Shown here: positions 7,607 through 16,272 of the stretch, piece after piece | Numbering within the stretch: the stretch's first letter is position 1 | Layout: the number at the start of each line of letters is the position of its first letter | Assembly: GCF_000336995.1 (NCBI RefSeq) | Contig: NZ_AOJI01000017.1 | Span: 224,932 to 288,931 of the forward strand | Origin: Halorubrum aidingense JCM 13560 | GTDB taxonomy: Archaea > Halobacteriota > Halobacteria > Halobacteriales > Haloferacaceae | Length of the DNA stretch: 64,000 bases | Reading direction: 5' to 3' | The notes under the pieces: generated by a model | Told to the model about the DNA's origin: nothing | Seen by the model: only the letters and a program-made list of their open reading frames with translations | Databases searched by the model: none | Translations under genes and position numbers: made by a program

Positions 7607-9073
7607 ATGAGTAGTGGGGCATCCGGATCCGCACGGACGCGATATGCGATCCTCGGCTGCGGCAGCGTGGGACACGCCGTCGCTGAGGAGTTGACGGGTC
7701 GCGGCAAGGACGTGCTCATCCTCGACCGCGACGAGAGCCGCGTGGAGGCACTCCGCGATCAGGACCTCAACGCCCGCGTCCAGGACATCGCCGAACCGGA
7801 CGTCGTCGACGAACTCGTCGATCGAGACATCGTGTTGATCCTCGCGAGCGACGTCGAAGCGAACAAGGCGGCCGTCTCGGCGGTGCGCGACACCGGCGGC
7901 GACCACTACGTCGTCGTTCGCGCGTCGGACCCCGTCAGCGAGGACGAACTCCGCGACCGCGGGGCCGACGTCGTGATCAATCCCTCGACGGTGATCGCCG
8001 ACAGCGCGCTCCAGTCGCTCGAAACCGGCGAGCTGGAGTACATGGCGCGCCAGCTCGCGGAGATCATCGAGCAGGGAGGCGGTCGGATGGCGATCCTGAC
8101 CCACGACAATCCGGAGCCCGACTCCATCGCGTCGGCGACGGCGTTGCAGGCGATCGCGGACGCGTTCGGCGTCGAGGCCGATATCCTCTACTCCGGTGAC
8201 GTGGGCCATCAGGAGAACCGCGCGTTCGTCAACCTGCTCGGCATCGATCTGCTCTCGCGGGCGGACGCGCCGGCGCTCTCGGAGTACCAGACGGTCGCGG
8301 CCGTCGACCTCGCGAAGTCCGCCGAGGACGGCTTCGACTTCGACGTCGAGATCGATATCTACATTGACCACTTGGAGGCGGACGTTCCGTTCGACGCGCG
8401 GTTCGTCGACGTGCGGACCAACGTCTCCTCGACGTCGACGATCCTGACGAAGTATCTCCAGGAGTTCGACCAGTCGCCGACGGAGGCGGTCGCGACCGCG
8501 CTCTTGTACGGGATCCGCGCCGAGACGCTCGATTTCAAACGCGATACGACGCCAGCGGACCTGACGGCGGCCGCGTACCTCCATCCATTCGCGAACCACG
8601 ACACCCTCGAACAGGTGGAGTCGCCGTCGATGAGCCCGGAGACCCTCGACGTGCTCGCGGAGGCGATCCAGAACCGCGAGGTACAGGGGAGTCACCTCTT
8701 CTCGACGGCCGGGTTCATCCGTGACCGCGAGGCGCTCGCGCAGGCGGCCCAGCACCTGCTCAACTTGGAGGGGATCACGACGACCGCGGTGTTAGGAATC
8801 GCCGACGACACGATCTACCTCGCGGCCCGCTCGAAAGACATCCGGCTGAACATCGGCAACGTCCTCCACGAGGCGTTCTCGGAGATGGGCGACGCGGCCG
8901 GCCACTCGACGCAGGGGTCGCTGGAGATTCCGCTCGGCATCTTCACCGGGATCGAAGCGAGCGGCGACAACCGCGACACGCTGTTGCACCTCACGGAGGA
9001 AGCCGTTCGCCGGAAGCTGTTCGACGCGCTCGGCGTCGAAGGCGGGACGAGCGAGAGCGGAAACGGGTCGTAG
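7607..9073 (+). CDS. TrkA-N / DHH / DHHA1 phosphoesterase
   Basis: A 488-residue cytoplasmic protein in three parts. Residues about 12-125 are a Rossmann RCK/TrkA-N domain (ILGCGSVGHAVAEEL). Residues about 155-330 are a DHH phosphoesterase core with THDNPEPDSIASA (motif I) and later metal-ligand motifs. The last 120 residues are DHHA1, with LAARSKDIRLNIG in place of the usual GGRSK. The architecture is common in haloarchaea and resembles nanoRNA or cyclic-di-AMP phosphodiesterases; the substrate is not proven. ATG 7607 is preferred over an upstream in-frame ATG because it begins the conserved part. Confidence 0.9.
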   Translation: MSSGASGSARTRYAILGCGSVGHAVAEELTGRGKDVLILDRDESRVEALRDQDLNARVQDIAEPDVVDELVDRDIVLILASDVEANKAAVSAVRDTGGDHYVVVRASDPVSEDELRDRGADVVINPSTVIADSALQSLETGELEYMARQLAEIIEQGGGRMAILTHDNPEPDSIASATALQAIADAFGVEADILYSGDVGHQENRAFVNLLGIDLLSRADAPALSEYQTVAAVDLAKSAEDGFDFDVEIDIYIDHLEADVPFDARFVDVRTNVSSTSTILTKYLQEFDQSPTEAVATALLYGIRAETLDFKRDTTPADLTAAAYLHPFANHDTLEQVESPSMSPETLDVLAEAIQNREVQGSHLFSTAGFIRDREALAQAAQHLLNLEGITTTAVLGIADDTIYLAARSKDIRLNIGNVLHEAFSEMGDAAGHSTQGSLEIPLGIFTGIEASGDNRDTLLHLTEEAVRRKLFDALGVEGGTSESGNGS

Positions 9074-9162
9074 CGACACCGACCGCGCGGGAAGCCACCG
9101 ACCGCCGGATCGATTTTACCCGTCCGACCCCTGACCGCGATACGCGCGCCGGCGCGCATCGC

Positions 9163-9468
9163 ATGTACGTTCCAGCCGATCCCCCGGAAGCCTGTCCCGC
9201 CTGCGGCGCCCCCTACGAGTCGGTATCCCGTCACGCCGACGGGTTCGTCGTCAACCTCCTCGACAACGACCGGTACCGCCGAGTGTGTTTCGTCCCTGCG
9301 GGCGACGGCGACGAGCCCGCGCTCGACTGCTACCACCATATGCACCGACAGGTCTCGGGAGGGACCGACGGCTCGGCGGACGAAGCGGTCGAACGGGGAC
9401 GGCGAGGGCGAGCGGGAACGACGAGGGTGAGCGGGAACGACGAGGGTGAGTGGGAACGACGAGGGTGA
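9163..9468 (+). CDS. Small haloarchaeal zinc-ribbon-like protein
   Basis: A 101-residue protein whose first 65 residues look conserved: CPACGAPY near the N-terminus, then a short beta domain ending in CYHHMH, which could complete a zinc site. The last third is low complexity and is encoded by a 19-bp tandem repeat that also runs past the stop codon, so the true C-terminus may vary between strains. Function unknown. Confidence 0.65.
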   Translation: MYVPADPPEACPACGAPYESVSRHADGFVVNLLDNDRYRRVCFVPAGDGDEPALDCYHHMHRQVSGGTDGSADEAVERGRRGRAGTTRVSGNDEGEWERRG

Positions 9469-9483
9469 GCGGGAACGACGCGG
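9410..9483. repeat. 19-bp tandem repeat, four copies
   Basis: The unit gagcgggaacgacgagggt occurs at 9410-9428, 9429-9447, 9448-9466 (one change) and, truncated, from 9467. Because 19 is not a multiple of three, each copy is read in a different frame at the end of the upstream gene, and the stop codon lies in the third copy. Confidence 0.9.
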
Positions 9484-9520
9484 CTGAAAGGCGTGCCGGC
9501 GTGAAACGCGAGTAGCCGAG

Positions 9521-10495
9521 TTAGAACTCGTCGCCCTCGGTGATCGAGGTGTAGGAACCGATCAGCGCACCGGACAGGTCGACGCCGCCCAGGGTGACTC
9601 CCTCGTCGATCACGGAGTTACGGATCTCCGAGTCGGAGATCGTCGCGTTCGGGAAGACGACGGTCCGTTCGAGCGTCGAGTCGGTGACCGTCGCGCCCGA
9701 CATGACGTGGACCACGTCGCCCAGCTTGGAGTTCTCGACCGTCGCGTCGTCAGCGACGAGCGTGCCGCCGTCGAGGGCGTACTCGACCGCGTCGAGGTAG
9801 CTCTCGGCGGTGCCGATGTCGAACCACGCGCCGTCGAACGTGAACGCGTGGACCGCTCCGCGCTGTTGGAGCCACTGGAGGAACCAGCCGGGCTCGTCCG
9901 GGTTGTTCCCGTCCGAGAGGTAGGTTTCGAGGTCAGGGAGCGTCTCCGCCGGGAACGCGTAACACGCGATGGAGACGAGCGTGGTCTTCGGGTCGTCGGG
10001 CTTCTCTTGGAAGTCGATGACTTCGTCGCCGTCGAGGTCGACGAGCCCGTAGGACTTGGCGCGCTCGCGGTCGCCGACGTCGTAGGCCGCCAGCGTGGGC
10101 GTCCCCTTCGCCTCGAAGAAGTCGGCGAACTCGCTCAGATCGAAGCTGATCAGGTTGTCGCCGGCGACGACGATGAGGTCGTCGTCGACACCCTCGCGCT
10201 CGACGAGTTGGGCGAGCGCGCCGACGACGCCGAACTTCTCGTCTTCCTCGACGGTCTCTTCGACCGACAGGGTCGGTTTCTCGAACTCGCTCTCGGCGAG
10301 GTAGTCGGCGAACGTCTCGGCGAAGCGCTCGTTCGTCGAGACGAACACCTCGTCGACGCGGTCGTCCGCCTCGAAGTCCTCGAAGATCTCGTCGATGACG
10401 GTGTTCTCGCCGACCGGGAGAAACATCTTCGGTCGGGTTTCGGTGATCGGCCAGAGTCTGGTCGCGTAGCCACCCGCGAGTACGACGGCTTTCAT
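9521..10495 (-). CDS. Sugar-phosphate nucleotidyltransferase (NDP-sugar synthase)
   Basis: A 324-residue enzyme of the glucose-1-phosphate nucleotidylyltransferase family. The N-terminal GT-A domain starts VVLAGGYATRLWPITETRPK, with the G-G-x-x-x-R-L and P-K triphosphate-binding residues, and has VVAGDNLI at the metal site. From about residue 230 the chain becomes a left-handed beta-helix of short repeats (VENSKLGDVVHVMSGATV). It makes an activated sugar for glycans such as S-layer N-glycan or exopolysaccharide; which sugar and nucleotide cannot be read from sequence. No glycosylation genes sit beside it. Confidence 0.9.
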   Translation of the reverse strand: MKAVVLAGGYATRLWPITETRPKMFLPVGENTVIDEIFEDFEADDRVDEVFVSTNERFAETFADYLAESEFEKPTLSVEETVEEDEKFGVVGALAQLVEREGVDDDLIVVAGDNLISFDLSEFADFFEAKGTPTLAAYDVGDRERAKSYGLVDLDGDEVIDFQEKPDDPKTTLVSIACYAFPAETLPDLETYLSDGNNPDEPGWFLQWLQQRGAVHAFTFDGAWFDIGTAESYLDAVEYALDGGTLVADDATVENSKLGDVVHVMSGATVTDSTLERTVVFPNATISDSEIRNSVIDEGVTLGGVDLSGALIGSYTSITEGDEF

Positions 10496-10573
10496 ATGCG
10501 TCTCGTCTCGTGCCGGTGTGATACCTCTTGTGCTCGTGTCAACGCTCGAAAGCGGAATCGGGGGCGTGGTCGG

Positions 10574-10870
10574 TCACTCGCTCAGCCGGTCGGTGTCGAT
10601 ACTGACTCCGGGCGGGACCACGACGAGAAAGCCGCGGAAGTGCATCAGCTCGCCGCCCATGTCTTTGACCTCGCGGGCGAATCCCGCGGCGAGCTCGTTG
10701 AGATCGCCGTCGATGGACAACACGAGCGTGTTGCCGTAGTCGACGCTGCGGATCCACTCTTCCGGCTCGGTCGTCCCGTCGAGGACGCCGAGGACGACGT
10801 CGCCGGCGGCCGCGAACGCCTCGTCCATCTGCGCTTCGGCGTCCCGCAGGTCGAGGTCCCAGTCGCTCAT
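10574..10870 (-). CDS. DUF5779 family protein
   Basis: A 98-residue soluble acidic protein of a haloarchaea-restricted family. It has a helical start (DWDLDLRDAEAQMDEAFAAAG) and a beta-rich second half ending VVVPPGVSIDTDRLSE. A TATA-like gttttt at about 10893-10900 places a start about 26 bases before the ATG, and it is divergent from the DsbA-like gene. No function is known. Confidence 0.82.
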   Translation of the reverse strand: MSDWDLDLRDAEAQMDEAFAAAGDVVLGVLDGTTEPEEWIRSVDYGNTLVLSIDGDLNELAAGFAREVKDMGGELMHFRGFLVVVPPGVSIDTDRLSE

Positions 10871-10980
10871 ACCTCACGGTCGCGAGGCGACGGCAAAAAC
10901 GTTCGGTCGGCGCGACGGTCGGTCGAGTTCCGTCGCGGCCGTCGCGGTGTCGTTAAGTGCGTTCCCGACGGATCCCGCGC

Positions 10981-11670
10981 ATGGAGCACACGCGACGGTC
11001 CCTGCTCGCGGGCGCGGCTGCCGCCGGCGTCGTCGGCGCGGCCGGCTGTCTCGGCGGCGGAAGCGGCGACGGAAACGGCGACGGAAACGGCGCCGAAACG
11101 CAACTCGACACGGGCGAGTACGACTGCGACCTCGAGGAGCCGACCGACGCCGACCTCGACTACCGGCCCGTCATCGGCGATCCCGAGGCCGACGTCGTCG
11201 TCCGCGCGTTCGAAGACTTCACCTGCGGACACTGCGCGACGTACAAGCTCGACCACTTCCCGACGATCCGCGAGGAGTACATCGACACCGGTGCCGTGCG
11301 GTACGAGCACTGGGACTTCCCGATTCCGGTCAACGAGACGTGGGCCGTCCCCGTCGCCAGCGCGGCACGCGGCGTCGGGGCGCGCGAGGGCGACGAGGCC
11401 TTCTTCGAGTTCGCGTCGGCCGCCTACGAGTCGCAGGGCAGCTACGGCGGCGAGGCGATCGGTGCCGCCGCGGAGGCGGCCGGTGCCGACCCCTGTGCCG
11501 CGATCGCCGACGCGCAGTTCGCGGCCTACGAGGAGGCGTCGATGAGCGACAGGAGCGAGGGCGAGTCGATGGGGGTCTCCGGGACGCCGACGATATTCGT
11601 GGACGGCAGCCCCGTCGAGGAGGGGTACGCCGCGGAGTCGGTCATGGCCGCGATCGACGAAGCCTTATAA
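10981..11670 (+). CDS. DsbA-like thioredoxin-fold lipoprotein
   Basis: A 229-residue exported protein. The N-terminus is a Tat lipoprotein signal (TRRSLLAGAAAAGVVGAAGC) followed by a Gly/Asp spacer. The mature domain is a DsbA-type thioredoxin fold with the redox motif FTCGHCATYK near residues 77-86 and the cis-proline loop GVSGTPTIFVDG near residues 198-209. It should form or repair disulfides outside the membrane. ATG 10981 lies about 27 bases after a gtcgttaag TATA-like element, so the mRNA is probably leaderless. Confidence 0.9.
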   Translation: MEHTRRSLLAGAAAAGVVGAAGCLGGGSGDGNGDGNGAETQLDTGEYDCDLEEPTDADLDYRPVIGDPEADVVVRAFEDFTCGHCATYKLDHFPTIREEYIDTGAVRYEHWDFPIPVNETWAVPVASAARGVGAREGDEAFFEFASAAYESQGSYGGEAIGAAAEAAGADPCAAIADAQFAAYEEASMSDRSEGESMGVSGTPTIFVDGSPVEEGYAAESVMAAIDEAL

Positions 11671-11762
11671 ACGATCGTCGAGAGCGCCGGGGCTGGGCCG
11701 TCTGTCGCCTTCCGACGGACCCGAGCGTCGGCCTTTTGTTCGTCCGGACCGATTTATAAGTA

Positions 11763-13013
11763 ATGACGGACGACGACCGCGGGGACCGTCGGCGGCTCGG
11801 CGCCGTCGTGCTCGCGGTGTTGATCTCGCAGGTGCTGTTGTACCCGGGGGTCCCGAGCCTCGTCGTCGCGCTCGGGGCGCCGGCCGGCATCGACGCCGGA
11901 ATGTGGTTCCTCGTCGCGGAGTTCGGTGCGTTCGTCTCCTTCGCGGTCGTCTGGGGCGCCGCCAGCGACGCGCTCGGGCGGCGCGTCCCGCTGATCGTCG
12001 TCGGGGCGCTCGGCGGGGCGGCGTCCTACGTCGCGCTCGCCGCCGTGCCCGCGCTCGGGTTCGGGTTTGAGGCCGCGCTCCTCGTCCGCGTCGTCGGCGG
12101 GGCGCTCACCATCGGCGCGTTCTCGCTCGCGATCACTCTTCTGATGGACCTCCGCGGCGGGAACGGCCGTAACATGGGAGCCGCCGGCGTGGCGATCGGG
12201 CTCGGCGCCGCGGTCGGCTCCGTCGTCGGCGGCGTCCTCGCCGACGCCAACACGTTCTACCCGGTGTACGCCGGCGCGGCGGCGCTCGCCGTCGCCGGAG
12301 CGCTCGCGGCGACGGTCGACGATCGGGCGGGCGGTCCCGACGCTCGCACCGAGAATGCCGACGGAGTCGATACCGATCCGGCCGTCGGCGTCCGCGAGGT
12401 GCTCGCGCGAACGCGGGAGACCCCCGAACTCCTCGTCCCGTTCGCGTTCGGGTTCGTCGACCGGCTCACGGCCGGATTCTTCGCGTTGGTCGGGGTGTAC
12501 TACTTTCAGGACCCGGCGACGTTCGGCCTCTCCGCGGCGGGGGCGGGAGCGACGCTCGCGCTGTTTTTCGTTCCGTTCGCGCTGTTGCAGGCTCCGTTCG
12601 GGGCGCTGTCAGACCGGATCGGCCGGTTCTATCCCGTCGTCGTCGGCTCGCTCGCGTACGGCGTCGTCACGATCGGTGTCGGCGTCGCGCCGATATATCC
12701 GATCGCGGCCGGACTGATGGTGCTCGTCGGCGTCTGTGGCGCGCTGATGGCACCGGCGACGATGGCGCTCGTCACGGACCTCGTCGACCCGACGGCCCGC
12801 GGCGCGGCGATGGGGCTGTTCAACGTCTTCGGCTCGCTCGGCTTCCTGACGGGATTCCTCGTCGGAGGCACCGCCACCGGATCGTTCGGCTACGCCGCCG
12901 CGTTCCTCGTCGTCGGCGGCCTCGAACTCGCCATCGCGCTCGCGCTGCTGCCGGCGGTGCGATCGCTGTCGCCCGGCGAGGGGCTGTTCGGCCGGTCGAC
13001 CGTCGGCGGCTGA
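11763..13013 (+). CDS. Major facilitator superfamily transporter
   Basis: A 416-residue, 12-helix transporter. The loop between helices 2 and 3 carries GAASDALGRRVPLIVVG, the MFS motif G-x-x-x-D-x-x-G-R-R, repeated in the second half as GALSDRIGRFYPVVVG. The composition and length fit small-drug or metabolite exporters; the substrate is unknown. A strong TATA-like gatttataag lies only about 5-10 bases before the annotated ATG, so the real start could lie further in. The stop codon falls in a 22-bp tandem repeat. Confidence 0.88.
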   Translation: MTDDDRGDRRRLGAVVLAVLISQVLLYPGVPSLVVALGAPAGIDAGMWFLVAEFGAFVSFAVVWGAASDALGRRVPLIVVGALGGAASYVALAAVPALGFGFEAALLVRVVGGALTIGAFSLAITLLMDLRGGNGRNMGAAGVAIGLGAAVGSVVGGVLADANTFYPVYAGAAALAVAGALAATVDDRAGGPDARTENADGVDTDPAVGVREVLARTRETPELLVPFAFGFVDRLTAGFFALVGVYYFQDPATFGLSAAGAGATLALFFVPFALLQAPFGALSDRIGRFYPVVVGSLAYGVVTIGVGVAPIYPIAAGLMVLVGVCGALMAPATMALVTDLVDPTARGAAMGLFNVFGSLGFLTGFLVGGTATGSFGYAAAFLVVGGLELAIALALLPAVRSLSPGEGLFGRSTVGG

Positions 13014-13085
13014 CCCGGGGACCGTCGGCGGCTGACCCGGGGACCGTCGGCGGCTGACCCGGGGACCGTCGACAGCTGATCCGGT
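12998..13085. repeat. 22-bp tandem repeat, four copies
   Basis: Three exact units (12998-13019, 13020-13041, 13042-13063) and one diverged unit (13064-13085) of a 22-bp sequence beginning gaccgtcggcggctgacccg. Each unit contains a TGA, the first being the stop of the MFS gene. The array separates that gene from tyrA. It may be a slippage array; no palindrome is visible in the unit. Confidence 0.92.
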
Positions 13086-13142
13086 GCCCGACGGCCGATT
13101 CGAGCCCTTTTAACGGCCGCGAGCCGTCGGTTCCGACAACCG

Positions 13143-13919
13143 ATGGATCTACTCGTCGTGGGTGCGGGCGAGATCGGCCGGTGGATCGCCGACACGGTGA
13201 CGGCCGCGGAGTCACCGGTCGACGCGACCGTGACGTTCACCGACCGCGACCCCACCGTCGCTGAGGACGCAGCGGCCTCGCGAGCCGCGGCCGAGTTCCG
13301 GCCGGTCGACGCCGACACGACGCACGACGCCGTCTGCCTCGCGGTCCCGATGTCGGCGGTGCCCGCGGCGGTCGAGCAGTACGCCCCCCGGGCCGAGAGG
13401 GCGGTCGTCGACGTCTCCGGCGAGATGACCGCGTCGATCGCGGCGATGCGCGAGCACGCGCCCGACCTCGAACGCGCGAGCTACCACCCCCTGTTCGCGC
13501 CGCCGCGGGTCCCCGGCAACGTCGCCTGCGTCGTCGACGCCGGCGGCCCGATCGTCGAGGCCCTCTCGGCGGCGGTCGAGGCCGGTGGCAACGACGTCTT
13601 CGAGACGACCGCCGACGAACACGACGCGGCGATGGAGACGGTACAGGCCGGCGCGCACGCGGCGGTGCTCGCGTGGCGGCTCGCTGGCGACGACGTCCGT
13701 GAGGAGTTCCACACCCCCGTCTCGGCCGCGCTCGACGAGGTCGCCGACACCGTCACCGAGGGGTCGCCGGCCGTCTACGCCGAGATTCAGGACGCCTTCG
13801 ACGGCGCCGACGCGGTCGCCGAGGCGGCCCGCGAGATCGCCGACGCCGACCCGGCGGCGTTCGCCGCGCTGTACGAGGCGGCCCGCGGCGACCGCGAGAC
13901 GCGCGATCGACACGAGTGA
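13143..13919 (+). CDS. tyrA: Prephenate dehydrogenase
   Basis: A 258-residue NAD(P)-dependent enzyme of tyrosine synthesis, converting prephenate to 4-hydroxyphenylpyruvate. The N-terminus is a Rossmann fold (LLVVGAGEIGRWIADTV) and a downstream loop SYHPLFAPPRVPG carries the substrate-site His found in archaeal TyrA. The C-terminal half is helical and forms the dimer. The length matches compact archaeal TyrA without chorismate mutase or ACT domains. The methyltransferase gene starts 7 bases after its stop. Confidence 0.87.
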   Translation: MDLLVVGAGEIGRWIADTVTAAESPVDATVTFTDRDPTVAEDAAASRAAAEFRPVDADTTHDAVCLAVPMSAVPAAVEQYAPRAERAVVDVSGEMTASIAAMREHAPDLERASYHPLFAPPRVPGNVACVVDAGGPIVEALSAAVEAGGNDVFETTADEHDAAMETVQAGAHAAVLAWRLAGDDVREEFHTPVSAALDEVADTVTEGSPAVYAEIQDAFDGADAVAEAAREIADADPAAFAALYEAARGDRETRDRHE

Positions 13920-13926
13920 ATACGCT

Positions 13927-15372
13927 ATGATCGACAGAGACGCCGTCCGAAACAACGCCAACTACCTGCGTAACGTTCGACCGATCGACCCCGAGGAGAT
14001 CGCCGAGTACATCGAGGGGACGCCCCATCCGGCGGTCGTCCGCGAAGCCCTCCGCGAGGAGGCGTTCGACCTCCGACTCCGCGAGCGCGAGGACGGCTGC
14101 TTCGAGCCGGTGGCGGAGTCGCCGGCGCCCGATCCAGACTGGGATCCCGACCGGCTCCCGGACGACTACTCGTTCGCGCTCGAAGACCTCCTCGTCGGCG
14201 AGTTCGGGGCCAACTGGCACCGCGGCGAGTCCGGGGAGACGCTGCGCGAGGCGGTTCGACGGCTGAAAACGGATTACCTCTACGAGAACGACGTGGAGTA
14301 CGACCGGGTCGCGGCGCTGGGGTACGCGATCTACCACCTCCCGGCGTACTACGCGACGATCGGCTACGTCCTCGACGACCTCGTCGAGAACGGGCTGATC
14401 GACCGGACCCTCCGCGTCCTCGACGTGGGCGCCGGCGTCGGCGGCCCGGCGCTGGGGCTCCACGACTACCTCCCCGACGACGCGGTCGTCGAGTACCACG
14501 CGGTCGAGCCCAGCGCGGCGACGGGCGTGCTCGATCGGATGCTCGACGAGACGGGGCGCAACTTCCGGACGACGATCCACGAGGAGACGGCCGAGGCGTT
14601 CTTCGGACTCGACGCGGGCGTAGAGCCCACTGATTCCCCTACTCAGCCGTTCGACATCGTCGTGTTCGGCAACGTCCTCTCGGAGCTGGCCGACCCGGTC
14701 GCGGTCGTCGAGGCCGCGCTCGACCGGCTCGCCGACGACGGGAGCGTCGTCGCGTTCGAGCCCGCCGACCGCAACACCGCCATGGGGCTCCGCGAGATCG
14801 AGCGCGCGGTGGTCACTCCGACGAGCGGCGTCGAGACGTACTCGCCGACGCTCCGGCTGTGGCCCGACGCGACGCCTTCGGACGGCGGCTGGTCGTTCGA
14901 CGTCGCCGACGACCTCGCGATACCCCCGTTCCAGCGGCGGCTCGACGAGGCCGCCGCGCGGGGCTCGTCGGACGAGCCCGGGGAGTTCGTCAACGTCGAC
15001 GTGCAGTTCGCGTACGCCGTCCTCCGTCCCGACGGGAAGCGACGAGTCGACGTCACGGCGACCGACGGGCGCTGCGCGCGGATGGCGGACTCGGAGGACC
15101 ACGTCACGGACCGCATCAACCTGCTCGCGGTGAAGCTCAGTCACGACCTCAGCGCCGGCGACAACGCCCTCTACCGCGTCGGCGACGGCTCCCAGACCGT
15201 CGACCACTACCTCGTGTGCACTCGCGAGACGATGCTCAACCGCGACCTCCGGACGGCCGATTACGGGTCCGTCGTCTTCGTGGAGAACGGCCTCGTCCTC
15301 TGGAACGACGACGAGGAGGCGTACAACGTGGTCGTCGACGACGAGACCGTCGTCGACCTCGTCGCGCCCTGA
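13927..15372 (+). CDS. Rsm22-like SAM-dependent methyltransferase
   Basis: A 481-residue protein. The N-terminal 140 residues are helical; the class I methyltransferase core begins with motif I at RVLDVGAGVGGPALGLHDYL (about residues 158-177), with an acidic motif II (VEYHAVEP) and DIVVFGNVLSEL as the post-motif. The C-terminal 130 residues are a beta-rich domain. The layout matches the Rsm22 group, linked to small-subunit ribosome assembly in mitochondria and present in archaea; the methylated target is not known. ATG 13927 is chosen because upstream in-frame ORF lies inside tyrA. Confidence 0.8.
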   Translation: MIDRDAVRNNANYLRNVRPIDPEEIAEYIEGTPHPAVVREALREEAFDLRLREREDGCFEPVAESPAPDPDWDPDRLPDDYSFALEDLLVGEFGANWHRGESGETLREAVRRLKTDYLYENDVEYDRVAALGYAIYHLPAYYATIGYVLDDLVENGLIDRTLRVLDVGAGVGGPALGLHDYLPDDAVVEYHAVEPSAATGVLDRMLDETGRNFRTTIHEETAEAFFGLDAGVEPTDSPTQPFDIVVFGNVLSELADPVAVVEAALDRLADDGSVVAFEPADRNTAMGLREIERAVVTPTSGVETYSPTLRLWPDATPSDGGWSFDVADDLAIPPFQRRLDEAAARGSSDEPGEFVNVDVQFAYAVLRPDGKRRVDVTATDGRCARMADSEDHVTDRINLLAVKLSHDLSAGDNALYRVGDGSQTVDHYLVCTRETMLNRDLRTADYGSVVFVENGLVLWNDDEEAYNVVVDDETVVDLVAP

Positions 15373-15406
15373 ATCGGCGGCACCGCTCGGTTCGCGCCGT
15401 CCGCGT

Positions 15407-16186
15407 TCAGTCGGCGCCGACCGGCTCGATCAGCTCCGGTGCATCGACGCTCGGCGAGTTCACCCGCGTGGAGACGGGATAGGCGGTCATTTCGGCGGCC
15501 GGATACGGGTCCAACAGCGCGGCGGCCTCGTCGGGATCGCCCCGGAGCCACGTCTCCTCCTCGGACGGAGCGAGTATCACCGCCATCCGATGGTGGAGGT
15601 CGGCGACGAGGTCGTTCGGCGCGGTCGTGACGATCGTGAACGTCTCCACGGGACCGACACTCCCATCACCATCACTCCCGCCACCGTCGCTCCCTCTGTC
15701 CGACCCGCCGCCGAACGCCCCGAGCCCCGTCTGTGTCGTCTCGGGCTCGGGCGGTTCCCACCGCTCGTAGAGCCCCGCCATCGCGAACGGGCGGTCGTCC
15801 TCGAAGGCGACCCGGTAGGGGGTCTTGCCGGTGGTGCCGCGTGTCTCGCCGCCGTCGGGACCGCCGCTCTCGGGACCACCGCCCTCGACCCACTCGTAGA
15901 ACCCGTCTGCGGGGACGAGACACCGTCGGCGCTCGAAGGCGTCGGCGAAGCTCCGCTTCTCGCGGACCGTTTCCGCGCGAGCGTTGATCAGGCCGAACGA
16001 TTCGTCGGCCCACGACGGCGTGAGTCCCCACTCCATCCGGGTCGCAGCGGTCGGGTCCGCGTCGGCGATCACCGGGAGGTCCTGTCCGGGTGCGCAGTTG
16101 TAGCTCGGCTCGACGCCGCCGAAGTCGGCGCCGAATCGAGATTCGAGGTCAGCCGCGGGGGTGAAGAGGGTGTACCGGCCGCACAT
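15407..16186 (-). CDS. SRAP (YedK/HMCES-type) abasic-site protein
   Basis: A 259-residue SOS-response-associated peptidase-fold protein. It begins MCGRYTLF, where Cys2 forms the thiazolidine crosslink to abasic sites in single-stranded DNA after removal of Met. Also visible are NARAET, the catalytic Glu in DGFYEW, and the conserved His in LHHRMAVIL. It shields abasic sites at forks. A Gly/Ser/Asp-rich insertion of about 30 residues (around 160-190) is haloarchaeal style. TATA-like gatttatg (16213-16221, minus strand) lies about 28 bases before the start. Confidence 0.93.
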   Translation of the reverse strand: MCGRYTLFTPAADLESRFGADFGGVEPSYNCAPGQDLPVIADADPTAATRMEWGLTPSWADESFGLINARAETVREKRSFADAFERRRCLVPADGFYEWVEGGGPESGGPDGGETRGTTGKTPYRVAFEDDRPFAMAGLYERWEPPEPETTQTGLGAFGGGSDRGSDGGGSDGDGSVGPVETFTIVTTAPNDLVADLHHRMAVILAPSEEETWLRGDPDEAAALLDPYPAAEMTAYPVSTRVNSPSVDAPELIEPVGAD

Positions 16187-16272
16187 GCGTGTCTTCGCCT
16201 TCGGTCTGCGGCGGCATAAATCGCGCCGCCGCCTCCCGTCGGGTTTTTGGCCGCGCGTCGCCGCGGTCGAGT

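Noticed and set aside
7604..8755. 383-codon leftward ORF under the DHH phosphoesterase
   Set aside because: Arg/Asp/Val-rich low-complexity translation typical of an antisense frame; the plus strand encodes the complete DHH protein.
9707..11545. 612-codon rightward ORF spanning the nucleotidyltransferase and DsbA genes
   Set aside because: Crosses two well-supported genes and their promoters and its translation is compositionally random.
14643..15119. Leftward ORFs opposite the Rsm22-like gene
   Set aside because: Antisense shadows; no promoter, and the plus strand holds a complete methyltransferase.
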